Positions 30,546-45,500 of a stretch of DNA of 64,000 nucleotides are shown one piece after another (the stretch's first letter is position 1; each line of letters opens with the position of its first letter). A program made the translations under genes and the position numbers. Origin of the DNA: Hoplostethus atlanticus (lineage: Eukaryota > Chordata > Actinopteri > Trachichthyiformes > Trachichthyidae); assembly GCA_034670405.1 (NCBI GenBank), contig JAXDDX010000186.1, forward strand, positions 434,001-498,000, written 5' to 3'. A model generated the notes under the pieces. The model was not told the origin of the DNA, searched no databases, and saw only the letters and a program-made list of their open reading frames with translations.

Positions 30546-33500
30546 GTGAGTTATTATGGATTTTACTTCTTTCATATGGTTCACTTGCACACAGTGCAGA
30601 TGATGAGTATGTGTTATTTGCACAGACGCGCTGTTCTGTGTGCATTGTATATGGCATTAATGCCTGTAAGGTTAAAAATATCGAAGAGGAAGTTTAAACT
30701 TTCTTACTGCCCTAAGACTATTGACTGAGAAGAAACACAGTCCCAGAATCAACAACTAATATGCAAACATACAAACTAAGTATTCTTTGGCCAGAAATTG
30801 GCATTTGGACCTTTCTATGTCAAAATCAAGACTTCCAAAAAGCTGGTGCTCAGTGCTGTGACATCAAGTGAAAGCAAAGGATATTTCTTCTATCCCTATT
30901 TTTCTCTGTGTAGTCTGATTCTGCCTTAACTGTAGTGGAGAATACAGAAGGAGGAGGTGGTGAGGAGGAGGCCATGGTGACTGATGAAGATGAAGGAGAT
31001 TTAGACGTGGTCCAACCTACAGATCAGTGGCAGACACTTAAACCAGGTAATATGTACTGGAACTCTGACTGTCTGTCTGTCTCCTTCTGACTGTTCCTCT
31101 TGTACAATCACTCTCTCTCTCTCATATTCAAAAATGTGTGTGTCCATTTTACACTTTGTGTGTGTGCGTGTGCAGGCCAGGCAGTGCCAGCAGGGTCCCA
31201 TGTGAGGCTGAATCTCCAGACAGGCCAGAGGGAGGTCAGACTGGGAGAGCACCAGCTTAAATACTGGAAACACAAACACAGGTACAATAGAGGAATCAAA
31301 AATGATAGCTGTGCTTTTTTGTCGTTTCGTGACATACATAACCTTTAGACCTGTTGCAGAGCTAAAGTCAGAGTTAGCCTGCTTCAGAAGGCACCAGTGT
31401 GAATTGATATGAAGGCTAAGCTAGAGACGGCAGCATACCTACAACAAACAAACTTACCTTGAATAGAAACACAGTTGGAACATGTCACCTCATACAAATT
31501 TTTGTATACTCACTGCGGCTTCATATTGTTTAGTTACGTTGTTTAGTTACGCTTCACGTACGTGGGGTATTAATAAAGAGGTAACCGTAACCTATGGAAA
31601 CTGGCAATCGACAAAACTCAACAATGGCTTTGGTGAAAGAGCGATAAAGTCAGCTGAGGGTATATGAGGATTTATAAGCCGTTTGATCAGTCATAAAGGT
31701 GCAGAAATTCTCTAACAAGCTCAGCAAGCCGAGCCTCCAAGCCATTCACTTTGTAGAGTTGACCACGAGATGTTAGCACGCAAATGGAAATGAACCGGAC
31801 AAGGACATGGAGACGCTTTTCCACAAGACAACCAATCACATATTTTAGTGCAGATGGTAGCACAGTGGTGGCTGGTGTGTGAAGAATTCAACTAGTTCGG
31901 CTAGCTAAGGGCTGAGTCCCTAGAATTTCATCATTTTTCTCTTATCCAGAACAACTTCCAATAAGTGAGCAGTTAGCAGTTAAGTGTCTTGCTCGAGGAC
32001 ACTGGGACAGGACATGTCTATTGACAGACATACACACTGGCTATTGTGGGGGTTGAACCTGCAACCTCTCAGCTATGGGATGGTCTAACAACTACACCAT
32101 TGTCTAGAATGCAGTTAAACCATGGAAATGTCAAATTCCAATTTGTAAAAGGATATCTGAAAGTGTGTGAAGGAAATCTGCCAAAAAATGTGAATGACTC
32201 TCTATGCTTTCATTATGTCAATCTCTCTGTCTTTCTCTCTCTCTCTGTCTCTCCCAGGCAGGAGGAAGAGGAGACTCAGCCCTCCTACAGTGCTGATGAA
32301 CTGAAACAGGTCATGAAAAAGATGGAGGACCTGAGCCCAGTGAGCAAAGATACAGACCGACAGGTAACAAAATCTATATAGCAGATACTGTCTGTGTGCT
32401 GTACAAATATAACATAGAAACATCCTTCCCAGAGGATCATAGTTGACTGGTATGGGTTTTTGAAGGCCGATACCAATAATTCTTAATTGACAGAAGTAAC
32501 AGTAGTAGTTGTACCTCATGTGATAAAATGAAGTAGGTGGGGTTGGGTTGGTACCACTGGTATCATTTTGACAGGGACAATTCATTTTGGCACTGTATTC
32601 TGGCAGTTAAAAATTACACTAATTGGCCTGTGGGGGGCGCTACAATTAAAGGTCAGAATATCTACCTTTGAAAGGTCAGAGCTCCTACACACATCCAGCT
32701 ATCCTTACAAATTACACAGCATGACCTAATGGAGGACAACAAAAGTTAAGTCAAAATTTTATCAGTGGTGTCTGAGATATGATGCGTGACCGCACACAAA
32801 TGAAAAAAGACTATTCTCTATATTATATAAGCATTGAGTAACATCATTTAAAAATATTAGGCCAAACAACTACATGTTACTGTTGTTTTCTTGTTCAAAG
32901 GACACCAAGGCTAAATGTCAAACTCATACATCTTTATTGAGGAAAATTATGCATTTGTAACTCCAGTCTTCTGAGATAGAGGATTCCCTCTGCCTACTGT
33001 AGTTAACCACCTGTACTGTAGTCATCTACCTAAATACCTATTGTACTTCAGTCACTTCTTATCTGCCAGTGCTCAATGCTCAACACAACTCATAATTGTT
33101 AGAGCTGGAAAGTAGCATACAGGTTTTGAGGTAAACAGTAAAATACTCAGTAATGAAGACTTTTATTTGAAATGGAATCAAGTTGTCAGAATGTATGAAT
33201 AAATACCAAAATTAAGCTTGTTCATTTAAAAGAAGTTGGTTACTTTTTGCTTTGTGTGGCTAATCAATGTACTTATGGAAAACACAGGTAATGGATCTTA
33301 TTGTTTAATGTGTGACAAATTATAAACTTTTATATTATCACCCCATATATTAGTCTAACTAGCTACTGGAAAGAGAAAGAAGTATTGTGTCATCACATGA
33401 GAAACAAATTAAAAGTACAAACAAAGTAAAATTATTTAACTACAAAATAGATTTATTAAAACTTAATTCAAAAAATGTATTAAAAGTACTAATTGAATAG

Positions 33501-36500
33501 GGAGAAAAGGAATGATAGAACTAATGAAATAACGTTACTCAATATGATTAATATATATATATATATATATATATACACACCGATCAGCCATAACATTAAA
33601 ACAACCTGCCTAATATTGTGTAGGTCCCCCTCGTGCCACCAAAACTGCTCTGACCCATTGAGGCATGGACTCCACAAGACCTCTGAAGGTGTCCTGTGTT
33701 ATCTGGCACCAAGACGTTAGCAGCAGATCCTTTAAGTCCTGTAAGTTGCGAGGTGGGGCTTCCATGGATCGGACTTGTTTTTCCAGCACATCCCACAGAT
33801 GCTCAATCAGATTGAGATCTGGGGAATTTGGAGGCCAAGTCAACACCTTGAACTCTTTGTCATGTTCCTCAAACCATTCCTGAACAATTTCTGCAGTGTG
33901 GCAGTATCCTGCTAAAAGAGGCCACTGCCATCAGGGAATACCGTTGCCATGATGGGGTGTACTTGGTCTGCGACAATGTTTAGGTAGGTGGTACGTGTCA
34001 AAGTAACATCCACATGAATGCCAGGAGCCAAGGTTTCCCAGTAGAACATTGCCCAGAGCATCACACGTGATTCATCAGACCAGGCCACCTTCTTCCATTG
34101 CTCCATGGTCCAGTTCTGACGCTCACGTGCCCATTGTAGGTGCTTTCGGCGGTGGACAGGGGTCAGCATGGGCACTCCGACCGGTCTGCGGCTACGCAGA
34201 TCGATGTTAATCAATATTATTCTCTTCACCTGTCAATGGTTTTAATGTTGTGGCTGATCGGTGTATACAAATCAATGGGCTATATGCACACGGTGGTGCT
34301 GACGTACTTCCGGTAAAATCTACGCCAGCTAAACCACTTCCGCTAGATCCATACTGCTGCAAAATGTCTCAAAAAAAGAAGTTTAAGTTTCAACGAACCG
34401 ATAGCACTACAGCTGAACATTGTTGTGTGCCTTTGTGTCAAGCCTCCAGTAAGTACAACAAAGTACTTAGTTTTCATACATTCCCCTCCGATGCGGAAAC
34501 CAGGCGAAAATGGATTGTCGCTATCCGGAAGGAGAACTTTACAGTTAGTCCCCATACCCGCGTTTGTAGCCGACATTTAAAAAAAGAGGATGTTCGTGAG
34601 CCAGAGTCCGAGACAGGGCGACGACTGTTAAAGAAGGGAGCGGTTCCGGCGTTGTTTGAGTGGAACAATTTCTCCGTTCCACTTCCACTTCCACAAGACC
34701 GGGGGTTTGGGAGAGGAGAGAGCGACCGGCGGAGGATGGCACACCGGGCGAGGAGGCCGATACAATCCCCGAAGACCACGACTACGCTTCGGCTCCGGAT
34801 CCCGCAGTTGTCGACTTAGCTCTCGATGAAAACATGTCTCTCAGAGAGGAGATCCTCCACCTGAGGAAACAAATTGAGAAGCTTACTATGAAGCAGCGGT
34901 TTGGCATTCACCGCTTTGCTGGCTCAGACAGAGACATTCGGTTTTTCACAAGGTAAGATGTCCAGCAGGCTCAGATTAGATGCACTAAAATGCATTAAGC
35001 TTACAGACATGTGCACCTGATAGTAGTTGTTGTCAGAATCCTTGTACTTGTAATATTTCGTTATTTTTATTGTCAAACTCCTGATTGTTGTGTAGTACTT
35101 TAGCAGTAGCAGCAGATATAGTATTATGTATGTGTGTGCGCGTCTGTGTGTGATGAAAGCTAATGTAATCATATATTTGTCGTACTTCCAAGTAAGTTCA
35201 TAGTAGACACTGATACAAGTTTTTAAATGGTAACATCTGAATTGTATTTCTTTAGGTTTGCATCCTATGACTTCCTCATGCGCTTCTGGGCCGTAATAGA
35301 GCCCTCGCTGCCATCTATGGTCAGTGTGACACAAGCACAGAGAGGCACCTTCACAGAGCCAAGTTCCACTGCAGTAAGTACTCTTTTTTTATAATAATAA
35401 TAATAGTAATAATTTCCATGGACCATACAACACAACTTGACAAAGATCAGGGCTGATGGAATCAAAATAAGTTGAGAGAAACATAATGTAACTTTTCATT
35501 TGTTTTGAACACTCATTCCCTGCAGCCCATAGATGAGATGTTCGTTTTTCTGAACTATCTTGCACTGGGTTCAAAACAGCGTGACCTTGCTGACCGGTAT
35601 GGAGTCCACCAGTCCACAGTCAGTCGGATTATTACAACGTGGAGCAACTTTCTGTACACTGTGCTAGGGTCAGTGAGGATCTGGATACCAGAGGAGAAAA
35701 TAAGGGAACATTTGCCAGCAGAGTTCAAGGACTATGCAGACAATAGAGTCATCCTGGACTGCACGGAGCTGAGGTGCCAGTGCCCATCATCACCTCTTCT
35801 CCAAAGTGAAGTGTTCTCTGCATACAAGTCCCACTGTACTCTCAAAGGGCTGCTTGGAGTTGCTCCTCATGGGGCGGTCACATTCATCTCTCCACTGTAT
35901 GCCGGATCTATCAGTGACAAACAGATCATGCGAGAGTCTGGAATTCTCTCCCTTTTGAGACCTGGGATGGCCATCATGGTCGACCGAGGTTTTCTTGTTG
36001 ATGACTTTGTGCCGTGTAAGATCTATAGGCCGGCATTTCTCTCTGGCAGATCCCAAATGTCTGCCTGTGAGGTCAGGGAGACCCAGGCCATTGCATGCCT
36101 CAGGGTGCATGTGGAGCGCCTCATACGCCGAGTGAAGGAACACAAGTTCTTTGACACTGAGATTCCACTCCGGCTTTTTGGCAACATTAATCAGCTGTAT
36201 GCCGTTGCATGTCTCCTGACAAACTATGAAAACGGGCCTCTTGTAAAGGCTTGGGCAAAGAAGCCAGAGTAGCACTTGTATATTGCATTTACATTTAGTC
36301 AACTGGCAAATGCTTTTATCTAAAGGAGTGATTCTCAACCTTTTCCATATCAAGGACCGCAAATTTAGTCCACGGACCCCTATTTGTTGAGATTATGTCT
36401 CTCAGACCCAAATCTGAGAATATTTTTATTGTTAGATATGATTTTGTCCAGAACTCAGTGACTGTCTGTATTGTAGGTAGAGAGATAACAGAGAACCAGT

Positions 36501-39500
36501 GATCTAAAGCGACATCCTCTGCCGGGCTTTTTTGAAGATGGAAGACGTGTTAGTCTCCCACCACCTCCACCAAAAAGCCTAGCAGAGGATGTACAGTATA
36601 TTGTCTTGAGGACAAAATGTAAATCTTGTAAATAGCAATTATCTGTATATACTTACATGAAATCTGTTTTATATTGTTGAAGTTATTGAATATTGGTTTA
36701 TTGAAATACATTCACTTTGTTCAATTTAACTAGTACTCAGATTTTTTTGGTCACCTACCTTTCTATAACAATTACCGTAGTTTACACAAGACACAAACAC
36801 TCCAATGCTAATCACATATCTTTATTACATTGTTAGTCGTTTACAACATTTCACTGATGTAACATTTGTTGCAATCAGTATATCACTCTGTTAGTGTTTA
36901 AGGATCAAATTGATATTTTTGCCTTGAACAACATTTTGCCAGTAACTATTTGATAAAATAACAGCTTAAAAGTTAAACATTTTCCAACAGTGACCATCAA
37001 TGCACTGGCAAGTTTTTTTTTGGACAGCACAGTAGCTGGAAAGCAAGGTGATGGGCAGACAGGTCATATCAACACATGGACAGCGCTGAGTAAGTCAACG
37101 TTAGCGTGACAGGCTTCTCTCTGTTCTGTTTGCAGGGCAGTCCTATCTCAATCTAATGATCTAGGAAAGCGTTGAGGTAAAAATAAAAAAAGAAGTAGTC
37201 AATTTTTTCTTTCATTGTTTCTGTGATTTCCTTGTCTCGGGGAATCCTCTGAATAAACATGTCTTCCTGTGTATAGACAACGAAGTCACACCAGTCAAAT
37301 CCAGAAATCAACATCTGGCCCTGGATCTGCCAAAAGTAAGGATGGGATTTCCTTAGTGTATGTGTGCCCTCACTGATCTTAATATATGGGCAGTCCACAT
37401 AGCTTGTTACATTTGGGCATTTAACTTCAACAAGGCCAAACACTGGCTGCCCCTTTGGATTGTACACAATCCCATCAGGTGATGACCCCATCCATGGTGT
37501 GTCGGGGTGGATAAGGAACCCACAAGGATAGTGGTTAACCTCCCTTGCTCTGCAGTACTCCTCTACTGCTGCAGGTTCCATGTCAAGCCCCCTCCTCATG
37601 TCTGCAGTCTGATGGCTAGGTCTCAGAAGCCTTTTCGCGAGAGTTTCGGCAGAGCTCTGTCCCCTGGTGTGACAGACCTCTCTGAATTTGGTGGAGGTGA
37701 TGCGGGACCGCCTTAGTTGGTGCCACTCAACGAAGGAACTCTGCTCTTTTGTACGGTTTTCAATTTTGTGTGCTGTCTCTAAGGATGTTTCCAGGGACAT
37801 CATGTGGAGCTGCTGATGTTCAGTGCAGACAAAAGAACAGGTAGAGGGTCCCAGCCTGTAATCACAAAGTGGCAGCTGTGGGGGAGAAGGGGCATCTGTG
37901 TGTGGACAGGTTTTCGGCGCACTCTTTGTTGGCATGTGATAGGATAACACGCTTCCTTCTTGCACTTTTCCGAACACAGAGTCAACCAGAGGTACATTAT
38001 TGGCTATAGCCATAGTTGTTATCAATGGAGCCACATCACTGGGAAGGTCATGGTAGACTTCATCCACCCTGAGTGTGGAAAGTTCAGGCAGAGGTGAACT
38101 GACTCCCTTATACAAGTTGCTCCTATGAAAAAGACAAATTAAAAAAACAAAAAATGAGCTCATTGTTTGCATAAAGTAAGCTAAAGCATAAGTTCAAATG
38201 AAACACCTATGAATAGACTGACAGTATAAATACTAACAATAAATGCTAAAATAAAATATCCTATAATGTAGCAGATGATTACTTTATCTGATATCTTACT
38301 GATATGATTACTACAGAAATTACTTTATTAAAATAATAATAATAATAATACCCTGATGCCTTCTACCAGTCTTCTTTCCCTAGGTCTGGCTGAAAGAATC
38401 ACCATGTCAGTTACCAGACCAGGTTTAACACCCTGCATTTAAACAAAAAAAAGTTTTTCAATAAACAAACAAATATCCATAAATAAAATCAAAGTACAAT
38501 ATTAAAAAAGTTAGTTACCATGGTTCTTGGTTTATGCCACTTCTGTTCAGTCTCTGTGCAGCTGTGTATTGGGGGAACAGAGGTGATCTTCAGTTGGGAA
38601 TAATGTGCAGTCTGGTACAAAAGTGCTGCCACATGGTTGCACAAAGCTGTACCTGCCACACAGGTACACTGGTAGCTTTGTAGCTGCACAGGGGAATCCC
38701 TAAACACAATCTGTGAAAATACACAAATCTGTTACAATACATACTGTATTTGCTGCAACTGCAGTTAAACGTTCTTTTTTAAACAATAAATTAGTTAACT
38801 TTTGTTATACAGGAGAGTACAGTGAGAAGGTCTGAAAAAAACAAATATGAACCGAATAACTACAGTTCATATGCACTAAATGTGTAAAAGCTAAAATTGT
38901 AGCCAAATCATTATTAATCTCACTTTACTCATTTAAAATAACAAGGAACACAGAACGTGTGTAAAAGAAGTGACAGAACTCAGAACTCAATCTAGTTTCT
39001 GTGAATCCCATTACTTTTACATATTTTTACACACTAGTGTTATTTATGGGATATCATACGAAATATCTTTCTTTCTTTATCTTTACAGTCATTTAGCAGA
39101 CGCTTTTATCCAAAGCGACTTACAATAAGTGCATTCAACATAGGTAGGCAAGAAAACTACTAGTCACCAGAAATCGTAAGTGCATTTCCTTCCTAAACAA
39201 GCAACTAAGAGCATAACTAGTGTTAAGGTAAGAGTGCAATAAGTTAGCAACCTACTATATCTTAAACAAATGAGACAAATAAGAGAATCAAATAAACAAG
39301 AGCTAAGACAACTAAGTGAACCAAATAAGCAAGAGCTAAGACAAATAAGTGTATCAAATGAACAAGAGCCAATAAACAAGAGCTCAGACACATAATTGAC
39401 GACAAATAGGCAAGGCTAAGAGGAAGAGTCAGGGTAGTGTTTCCTGAAGAGGTGGGTTTTCAGCCTGCAGCGAAAGATGGGCAGCGACTCTGCTGTCCTG

Positions 39501-42500
39501 ACATCAGTGGGGAGTTCATTCCACCACTGCGGGGCCAGGACAGAGAAGAGCCGTGACCGTGTAGATCGGCCGCAGGGGCCTCTGAGCGACGGGGCAACCA
39601 GTCGCCTCGAGGCAGCAGAGCGAAGTGGTCGGGCGGGGGTGTAAGGCTTGACCATAGCCTGGAGGTAAGAAGGAGCTGTTCCTTTCACTGCCCTATAGGC
39701 TAGCACCAGGGTCTTGAACTGGATGCGAGCCGCTACAGGGAGCCAGTGTAGAGAACGGAGAAGGGTAGTTGTATGGGAGAACTTGGGGTGGTTGAACACC
39801 AGACGAGCTGCAGCTTTCTGAACAAGCTCCAGAGGTCTGATGGCAAACGCCGGGGCACCAGCAAGGAGGGAGTTGCAGTAGTCCAGGCGGGAGATGACAA
39901 GAGCCTGGATGAGCACCTGCGCTGCCTTGTCAGTGAGGAAGGGGCGAATCCTCCTGATGTTGTAGAGGAGGAATCTGCAGGAGCGCGTCACTGATGCGAT
40001 GTTTGCCGAGAACGACAGTTGGTCGTCCAGGGTCACACCCAGATTCCTCGCAGTCCGAGTTGACGTCACCACAGCATTATCAATGGTGATGGCCAGGTCT
40101 CGGTGCGGACAGCCCTTCCCCGGGAGGAACATCAGCTCAGTTTTGTCCAGGTTGAGCTTCAGGTGGTGCATCGACATCCACTCCGAGATGTCTGCCAGGC
40201 ACGCAGCAATGCGTGCCTCCACTTGTGTGTCAGAGGGGGGAAATGACAGGATCAGCTGGGTGTCATCTGCATAGCAGTGGTAGGAAAAGTCGTGTGAATG
40301 GATAACAGAACCAAGAGATGTTGTGTAGAGGGAAAAGAGGAGAGGGCCTAGAACCGAGCCTTGCGGAACCCCAGTAGCGAGCCTGCGTGGTTCTGACACA
40401 GACCCTCTCAGCGTCACCTGGTAGGAGCGATCCGTTAGGTAGGATGCAAACATGGAGAGTGCAGAGCCTGAGACACCCATCCCCTCAAGGGTGGAGAGGA
40501 GGATCTGGTGGTTCACCGTGTCAAACGCTGCAGACAGGTCCAGGAGTATCAGGACAGAGGAGAGAGAGTTCGCTCTAGCGGCATGGAGCGACTCCGTCAC
40601 TGCCAGGAGCGCAGTCTCGGTCGAGTGACCCACTTTGAACCCAGACTGGTGGGGATCCAAGAGGTTGTTCTGGTGGAGGTACAAGGACAGTTGCTTGAAG
40701 ACAGCACGTTCAAGAGTTTTTGATAGGAAGGGTAGAAGGGAAACCGGTCTGTAGTTCTTGACCTCAGAGGGGTCAAGTGTTGGTTTCTTCAGAAGGGGGG
40801 TGACTCTGGCAGTCTTGAAAGCAGAGGGAAAGCATCCAGACACCAGAGACGTGTTGATGAGGTGGGTCAGGAAGGGAAGGAGTTCAGGTGCAGTAGACTG
40901 AAGCAGAGTGGATGGGACCGGGTCAAGGGAGCATGTGGTGGGGCGGCTAGATGTAACAAGGTGAAGGACCTCGTCTGGGGAGAGGGGAGAGAAATGGGAT
41001 AGGGAGGGAGGTGGGAAGGGAAGAAAGCAGCTTTAGCAGCAGATAGAGAGGAGGAAAAAGTGGAAAGGAGAGATTGGAAGGTAAGAAGGTCCTCCGGGAG
41101 TTTGCCATTTCTCCATTTGCGCTCAGCCACTCTCAGGCTCCGTCTCTCAGTACATTTAAAGTAGCGTTTAGCAGTATTAGATTCATAGCATTGATATGAT
41201 TCACAGATACTTGATTTGACGAACAGGAACCTGTCCCATGAACCAGCCTGCACTGAACCTGCAGGATAACTTTCCCATACGCTCAAACTGTGAGGCTTTT
41301 GGCTTTTCCTCATTGATCTGTAGCACTCAGCCCTAATGGTTACCTCTCCTGTCCTTGAATCCTTGTTTGAAACTGAGATTGACAATGTCGTTAGAAAAAT
41401 TGTAACAGTGATTGACACATAACGTTAGATACATAACGTTAGCAGTATCACTAAGCTAGCATTGGCTAGTACACAAACATGTTAAGGGCTAACATTACAT
41501 GTCCGGATCTTACCTTCGTAATTGTGGATGTAGCTTGAAACGTATAGTTTGAATCCCTTCTCCTTTTTATTTGCTGACGTGTGGCACGATGCTTGAACAA
41601 TGCGACTAACGTCGTTGACCGTAAGTCTGGGTAAGTCTTGAAGCAATCGAGTGAAAAACGCCATAGCTGCCTGTTGTAGTCTGTTGGCGTTACGAGCGCC
41701 GGAAGTGACACAGCTGGCTGACCCGGAATGCGGAAGAGAGTGTGCATAAAGCCCATTTACAATTAATAACAAACAATCACTAATAACAAACTAAAATAAA
41801 CAGATAACTGTCCGGGCCCTTTAACCAGACGGATCCTACCGTCCTATACGGAATGGGAGTGAGGAGATGCGCCGCTTGCTAGCGTCGACAGCAGGTGATT
41901 GGGAGAGAGGGAGAAAGTTACGGTGGTAACTTCCGCTTTCTGGTCGAGTTGTAGCTTCGGTCCAAACACAAGTGAAACAGATACCAGATGCTCTTGATCC
42001 CGGTTGACAATGTCCAAAAACAAAGATCGCTGACCTCTTCGGACTAGATTAGTAACCGTCCTGATGGTAACGTTAGGCCAACGGAAAATTCATTATTTCC
42101 GCTAAATAAATAAACAAAACCAGTAACACAGACTTGTCCGGCATAGGCTAGAGCAGTGGTTCTCTATCCAGTCCTCAAGGACCCCCTGTCCAGGAGGTTT
42201 TAGCTCCAGCTCTAATCAGGCACACCTGAACCAATTAGAGGCTTTACGTTTTCATGATACCTTAATTGGTTCAAGTGTGCCTGAGTAGAGCTGGAGCTGA
42301 AACCTCCAGGTCAGGGGGTCCTTGAGGACTGGATTGAGAACCACTGGGCTAGAGTAACCGAAACACTACTAGCATAAGAAAAAAAATAAAATAAACTCCC
42401 CGCCCGCCTCTCCCAGGTACCAGGTTACCATGGTTATACCTATATACCTATATGATGATAATATTGCACCTATATGGGGTACAAAATGGAGGGTTACATA

Positions 42501-45500
42501 TGTAATACAAGTATTGTAAATATTATAATATTTATATTATATTTAATACCTGTTTTCTTCTCTCTCTGTGTCTCCTTGTTGGACTCTTTGTCATCTCAGT
42601 ATCGCCCCATAGAGGAGTTAAAGAGAGAGATGGCTCAGTTGGACCTGCTGGTGGAAATGGATGTTCAGGTACGTCACTCTGTAGGGCAGAATCGGCCATA
42701 ATTAGAAATGAATTAATAAATCTATTAAAACAAGTGAACATAATTCTATAAAATAAATGAATAAAACAATTTGTAATTAAGTCCAGTCATGGGAGGAGGT
42801 GAGGTCCAGGTGTTAGAGAAGAGGTCTATAAGCTGAGGAGAGGCTCACACATATAGGCACAAACGTTCCTCCTATTAGTCCATGTGACATTAGTGGATAC
42901 TATGCCATCGTCACTGCCATACTCTACCAGATTTCTAGTCTTCATTTTTGCACCAAACTGGGATGACTCCACCATTATCAAGTGTTTTCTTTCACATGTT
43001 TATCGTACATATTCTCGTATTCTTGTCTTTCTCGACAGGGAGAAGGCCTTTGATAGATTACAGTGACTAGAGTATTGATTAAGTAGAGTTTGAGTTTATT
43101 GAGTTTATTTTTGACAGGGACCATGTGCAAAAAAAAAATTAGTTATTCTCAGATGAGAACAAAAAGATGCTTTGCACCAGATTTAGCAATAAGCTAATTT
43201 CCATCTGCAGTCCCTACAACAGTAAAAATACACAGTAAAAAAACCATCATCTCCATACACAAACACACACACACCAAACACATTATACATTGCATCACAG
43301 CATACACCAAACAAGCAGATGCAAAGCAAGGCCCAATCAGAGAAAACAAACAGAAATAGCAGATACCACTACGCTGTAAAAACATATAGCAAATAACAAT
43401 CAAATCACTACACGGTAATCAATACTATACAGTAAAAACAAGACACTGCACATCAAACACAAAGCAGAATACAACACAACACACATATATCCAGAGGCCT
43501 AAAAGCAGGTTGACAAAAAAGTCGTATCAATGCTGACAAGACTGATTACTTAAAAAAAAATGTTTTACCTCACGGGAGAAAATATGAGGATCTGTGAAGG
43601 TTTTCATAATGTCGGGGAGCCTATTCCACTCTTTGATGGCTTTATATGAGAAGGCCGATGGGGCAAAAGCAGAGCTTCGTATTGGAACGTTGCAGTCACC
43701 TCTAGAGGTAGACCTTGAGGTTCTGATCATTACCTCAGAGCGAAGCTGCACAAAGTTTTTCAAAGGTGGGGGGGGGTGGCGCATTATGGATTATCTTATG
43801 AACTAGGCAGGTATCTGAGAACATGATTAAGTTGTCAAAGCTTAACATGTTATATTTAGCAAGCAGGTCACAGTGGTGGAAGTTTCATGTGCATTCGCTT
43901 CATTAGTCAAGGCCATGGAGGCCCCCATAGGGGACTGGGTATCTGCAAAGACTCCGCCTAGTTCTAAAACTGAGTTGATAAAATAATCATTAAAAAACGT
44001 TCGCTACCAAACTATCTCTCTGTGTGGTGTGTGTTCCTGTGGTGACGGCTGAGCTGTTCAGCTTATCCACATTGAGCTCTATGGGTCCACTCCTAGCACG
44101 CTCCCTACCAGATAGTTGAACGATGCAATTCCATATCACTTTGCTGTTCCCTTTAGCCTGCTTTATTACGTCTAGGAAGAAGTTTGCTTTGGATTTTCTA
44201 AGCTGCCTTGTCACTTTATTTCTGAGGCTTTTAAAAACCAGCCGATCCGTTTCCAGTCCAGACTTTAAGGATTTTTTGTGAGCTGCATCTCTTTCTTTCA
44301 TTAAATGCCATAGCTTCTCATTAAACCATGGCAGGACCTGCCTGCGCTTATGTTTCGAGGGTGCTGTTTTAGTGAATTTGGACAGGAGTTGACAGATGGC
44401 TGTTTTAAAAGCCTCACAGGCCTGCTCACAAATTACCCCATAGGTTATACTTTCCCACTTGATCAACTTTAGTTCATTTTCTAAATTCACTAGGTCCTTC
44501 TTCGGGATAAACGATGTCGGGGTATTCTCTTTTGTTTTATTTTGGGCTCTATATCGCATCTTACATAGCTGTCGTGACACCAGTGTAAGATTGTGGTCTG
44601 ATATGCCCGTAATTAGGTTGTAAGGTTTGGATATACGGTCAGATTTATTTGTGAAGATTAGATCCAACAATGTTTTAGAGGATCTTGTTATTCTTGTTGG
44701 GTACTTAATTGTCTGGGTTAGGTGAAACTTATTGGCGATGTTTTTTAGCTTCTTTCGACGTATTTTGTCGAGCCAATTTATGTTGAAATCGCCCATCAAG
44801 AGGACCTCTTTGCTGCTACAGGCCTTGAGAATCTCAGACAAATCAAAGAACACATCCTTTTCATTGGGTGGCCTATACAATAAAATTATGTTGAATGACA
44901 TTTCAGAGGAGAGAGTGATAGTGACTCCAACACATTCTAAGGCGTTTTTGGGGAGATCAATCTGTTTACATTGTGTACCATTCTTAACATAGAGCAAAAC
45001 ACCGCCACCCTTGCCACGGTTGCGGACTCTTCTAAATGTATTATAGCCTAGGATATTAAAAACACCTGAAGGAGTAGTTGGAGTCAGCCATGTCTCAGAC
45101 AGCCCTAGATAATCAAGATTTGAGTCTGACAATAGCTTTTCAAGTTGTTCAGTTTTAGACACAATACTTCTAACATTAATATGCCCACCAAAGATCCCTT
45201 TCGGTTTGATTTTGGGATCCCAGATAACCTTAGTATGATTAACAGTCTGTAGAAGTTTGGTTTGAAGCTGTTTTGATATTGCCATGTCAGCAGCACAAAT
45301 ACATATTAGATACCTCTGTTTTGTTACACTGTGGGGCGACTCGTTTTTTGGATGTAACATGTTAGCAAGGGCAGCGAAAGAATTGTCAGAAAAGATAAAG
45401 CAGCTATTCAAAACAGAAAGACACAGGAGGCGAAGCAACTTGATGGAAATGGAGACCTCCGTGTGAGGATAACTCGGCGTCTGCCCACACAGTTCATAGG

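Larger units (their letters stand above)
34277..41754. mobile_element. ISL2EU transposon, 7478 bp, near-complete
   Basis: Inverted ends GGGCTATATGCACAC and GGGCTTTATGCACAC are flanked by AT on each side (34275-34276 and 41755-41756), the dinucleotide target of ISL2EU. It encodes two opposed genes: a THAP plus DDE_4-type transposase (34364-36272, +) and a SWIM/YqaJ-nuclease protein (37153-41664, -). This two-gene layout is characteristic of the ISL2EU group. An L2-type LINE has inserted in the second gene. Confidence 0.88.

Noticed and set aside
35790-36362. A 190-codon minus-strand open frame opposite the ISL2EU transposase
   Set aside because: It is the antisense shadow of the conserved DDE exon and has no domain.
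41466-41772. Two overlapping 96-codon minus-strand frames by the ISL2EU right end
   Set aside because: One is the start of the ISL2EU second gene and the other its shadow; neither is an independent gene.
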